A stretch of 15,600 nucleotides of DNA, taken from the NCBI GenBank assembly GCA_031412355.1, contig JANOCR010000081.1:1-15600 (forward strand), given 5' to 3'. A program made the translations under genes and the position numbers. Of this stretch, positions 14,662-15,600 are shown in pieces; position 1 is the first letter of the stretch; every line of letters begins with the position of its first letter. Source of the stretch: JAENVT01 sp031412355 (GTDB lineage Bacteria; Actinomycetota; Acidimicrobiia; Acidimicrobiales; Ilumatobacteraceae). The notes under the pieces were generated by a model that saw only the letters and a list, made by a program, of their open reading frames with translations, was not told the origin of the DNA and did not search any database.

Positions 14662-14675
14662 GACGATTCATCGTC
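14662..14675. promoter_or_regulatory. Dyad GACGAT-TC-ATCGTC at the -35 region of the importer promoter
   Basis: Two perfect 6-bp half-sites are separated by 2 bases, overlapping the SDR stop codon. They sit where the -35 of the TATAGT promoter would be. This suits a repressor or activator site. It could also be a short hairpin at the end of the SDR message. Confidence 0.35.
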
Positions 14676-15429
14676 AGTATGAACAAATGGCGCGCAGTGT
14701 TTCAGTGTGGCCGTCGACGCCCAGCACCTGACCGGAGACGAATCTGGCGGCCGGAGACGACAGGAAGGCCACGGCCTCGGCGATGTCGGTCGCGTCGACG
14801 AACGACCCCATCGACACCTGACCTTCGTATGCCGATCGGACGGCCGACGGTGCGATCCCTCGGGCCGCAGCCTCGCGTTCGATCACGCCGTCCATTCGCG
14901 CTCCACCGACCGAGCCGGGGCATATCGCGTTGACGCGGATGCCGTCCGGGCCCAGCTCCATCGCCCACGTCTTGGTCAAGCCCACGACCGCCCATTTGGC
15001 GGCGGCATAGGGCGAACGCAGGGGATATCCGAAGATCCCGGCGGTCGACGAGATGTTTACGATCGAGCCAGGGCCTTGGCGCAGCAGTGGCACGGCCTTA
15101 CGGGTGCACCGGAACATGGAGCCCAGATTGACCTGCACGCATTGATCGAACGCCGCGGGATCCATCTCTTCGACGGCAGCCGTCGGTCCAGCGATCCCGA
15201 CGTTGTTGACCAACACGTCGAGGCCGCCGAGGCGACTGGCGACCTCGGCAAACACGTCGTCGACCGCGGCGGTGTCGGCGACATCGGCCACTACATCGGG
15301 AGCCGTTGACGGGTCCACATCGACGACCAAAACACTCGCGCCGGCCTGCTTCAGCCGGGCAGCGATGGCGGCGCCGATTCCCGAGCCGCCGCCCGTCACC
15401 AGCGCTCGCAAACCCTCGAGTTGCTCCAT
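14674..15429 (-). CDS. Short-chain dehydrogenase/reductase (classical SDR)
   Basis: This 251-residue NAD(P)-dependent oxidoreductase has the classical SDR layout. It carries the cofactor motif TGGGSGIG (12-19) and Asp37 and Asp39 after the second strand (VVDVD), favouring NAD(H). The active site comprises LVNNVG (74-79, the NNAG element), Asn101, Ser128 in NISSTAG, and YAAAK with Tyr141 and Lys145. Then RVNAICPGSV (165-174) and SGQVLGVDGH (232-241) complete the family pattern. The ATG at 15429 has a good Shine-Dalgarno (GGAG, 6 bases upstream), so the in-frame extension to the window edge is rejected. The gene diverges from a BKACE-family gene. A plausible role is oxidation of a 3-hydroxy acid to the 3-keto substrate of that enzyme; this is inference from context. 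Confidence 0.92.
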   Translation of the reverse strand: MEQLEGLRALVTGGGSGIGAAIAARLKQAGASVLVVDVDPSTAPDVVADVADTAAVDDVFAEVASRLGGLDVLVNNVGIAGPTAAVEEMDPAAFDQCVQVNLGSMFRCTRKAVPLLRQGPGSIVNISSTAGIFGYPLRSPYAAAKWAVVGLTKTWAMELGPDGIRVNAICPGSVGGARMDGVIEREAAARGIAPSAVRSAYEGQVSMGSFVDATDIAEAVAFLSSPAARFVSGQVLGVDGHTETLRAICSY

Positions 15430-15461
15430 CGTTGCTCCAATCTCGTTTCGGCTACAGTTAG

Positions 15462-15477
15462 CTGACCGGTCGTTCAG
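15462..15477. promoter_or_regulatory. Operator-like dyad in the SDR/BKACE divergent promoter region
   Basis: CTGACCGGTCGTTCAG is an inverted repeat with half-sites CTGACCG and CGTTCAG (6 of 7 matching). It also contains the overlapping perfect palindrome GACCGGTC (15464-15471). It lies 32 bases upstream of the SDR start and 43 bases upstream of the BKACE start. Its size and symmetry are those of TetR-family operators. No TetR gene is within the window. Confidence 0.45.
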
Positions 15478-15520
15478 ACAACCGAGCCGTGGGCCGACCC
15501 AAAGACAAAGGTAGACCGCC

Positions 15521-15600
15521 ATGAACTGGGAAGTTTTCATCACCTGCGCAGTCACCGGGTCCGGCGACACTGTGGCGAAGAGCCCGCACGTGCCCGTCAC
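15521..15600 (+). CDS. BKACE (DUF849) beta-keto acid cleavage enzyme, N-terminal part only
   Basis: Only 26 codons lie in the window: MNWEVFITCAVTGSGDTVAK followed by SPHVPV. The pattern xxVFITCAVTGSxxTxxxSPHxPV is the characteristic start of the BKACE family, which includes 3-keto-5-aminohexanoate cleavage enzyme and dehydrocarnitine cleavage enzyme. These are metal-dependent TIM barrels that react a beta-keto acid with acetyl-CoA to give acetoacetate and a new CoA ester. Full members are about 270-310 residues. AAAGG lies about 8 bases upstream of the ATG. The substrate cannot be judged from this fragment. The divergent SDR suggests a two-step route. Confidence 0.8.
   Translation, partial: MNWEVFITCAVTGSGDTVAKSPHVPV

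Noticed and set aside
1..15600. CRISPR arrays, tRNA/rRNA genes, insertion sequences or phage genes.
   Set aside because: No regularly spaced long repeats, tRNA-like cloverleaf, rRNA stretch, transposase motif or terminal inverted repeats were seen on reading.

Overview
The window is GC-rich and densely coded. Its gene content and style fit a high-GC actinobacterium, most likely a marine or soil Acidimicrobiia of the Ilumatobacter type. This placement rests on several clues: a mycobacterial-type IlvD, a DUF3054 membrane protein, an OmpR-family two-component pair, a Tat-type lipoprotein solute-binding protein, and several starts without a Shine-Dalgarno sequence. It is an impression from protein character, not a database result. 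I see no rRNA, tRNA, CRISPR array, insertion sequence or phage gene. No stretch longer than about 135 bases lacks a gene.

Layout. (1) 1-1668: a DUF1801/YdhG-like protein cut by the left edge (minus) diverges from a long-form inositol-3-phosphate synthase (plus). (2) 1647-4541, minus strand: a secreted basic helical protein, a small lipoprotein with an acidic C-terminal helix, an OmpR-family response regulator and its histidine kinase. The kinase reading frame is cut by an in-frame TAG just after the G2 box, and the rest of the ATPase domain is still readable downstream. (3) 4673-6105: 5-formyltetrahydrofolate cyclo-ligase (minus) diverges from a flavin reductase-like protein overlapping a DUF3054 membrane protein (plus). 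(4) 6126-14582, minus strand: a peptide-type ABC importer (binding protein, two permeases, one fused double ATPase), then dihydroxy-acid dehydratase and an FMN-dependent 2-hydroxy-acid dehydrogenase, in close succession. (5) 14674-15600: an SDR oxidoreductase (minus) diverges from a BKACE/DUF849 beta-keto acid cleavage enzyme (plus, cut by the right edge), with a dyad operator-like site between them.

How the genes may work together. The importer genes are joined by 1-4 base overlaps. A large stem-loop separates the binding protein from the permeases, which suggests differential expression. The SDR and BKACE could be consecutive steps, 3-hydroxy to 3-keto acid oxidation and then acetyl-CoA-dependent cleavage, under a TetR-type regulator encoded elsewhere. 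The secreted protein, lipoprotein and two-component pair form a plausible envelope-sensing cassette. It has 11-bp spaced repeats at its upstream end, where an OmpR-type regulator could bind, and a kinase that now appears truncated.

The most noteworthy points are the kinase nonsense codon, the sensing cassette with its repeats, and the SDR/BKACE divergon. I found no clearly unprecedented system.
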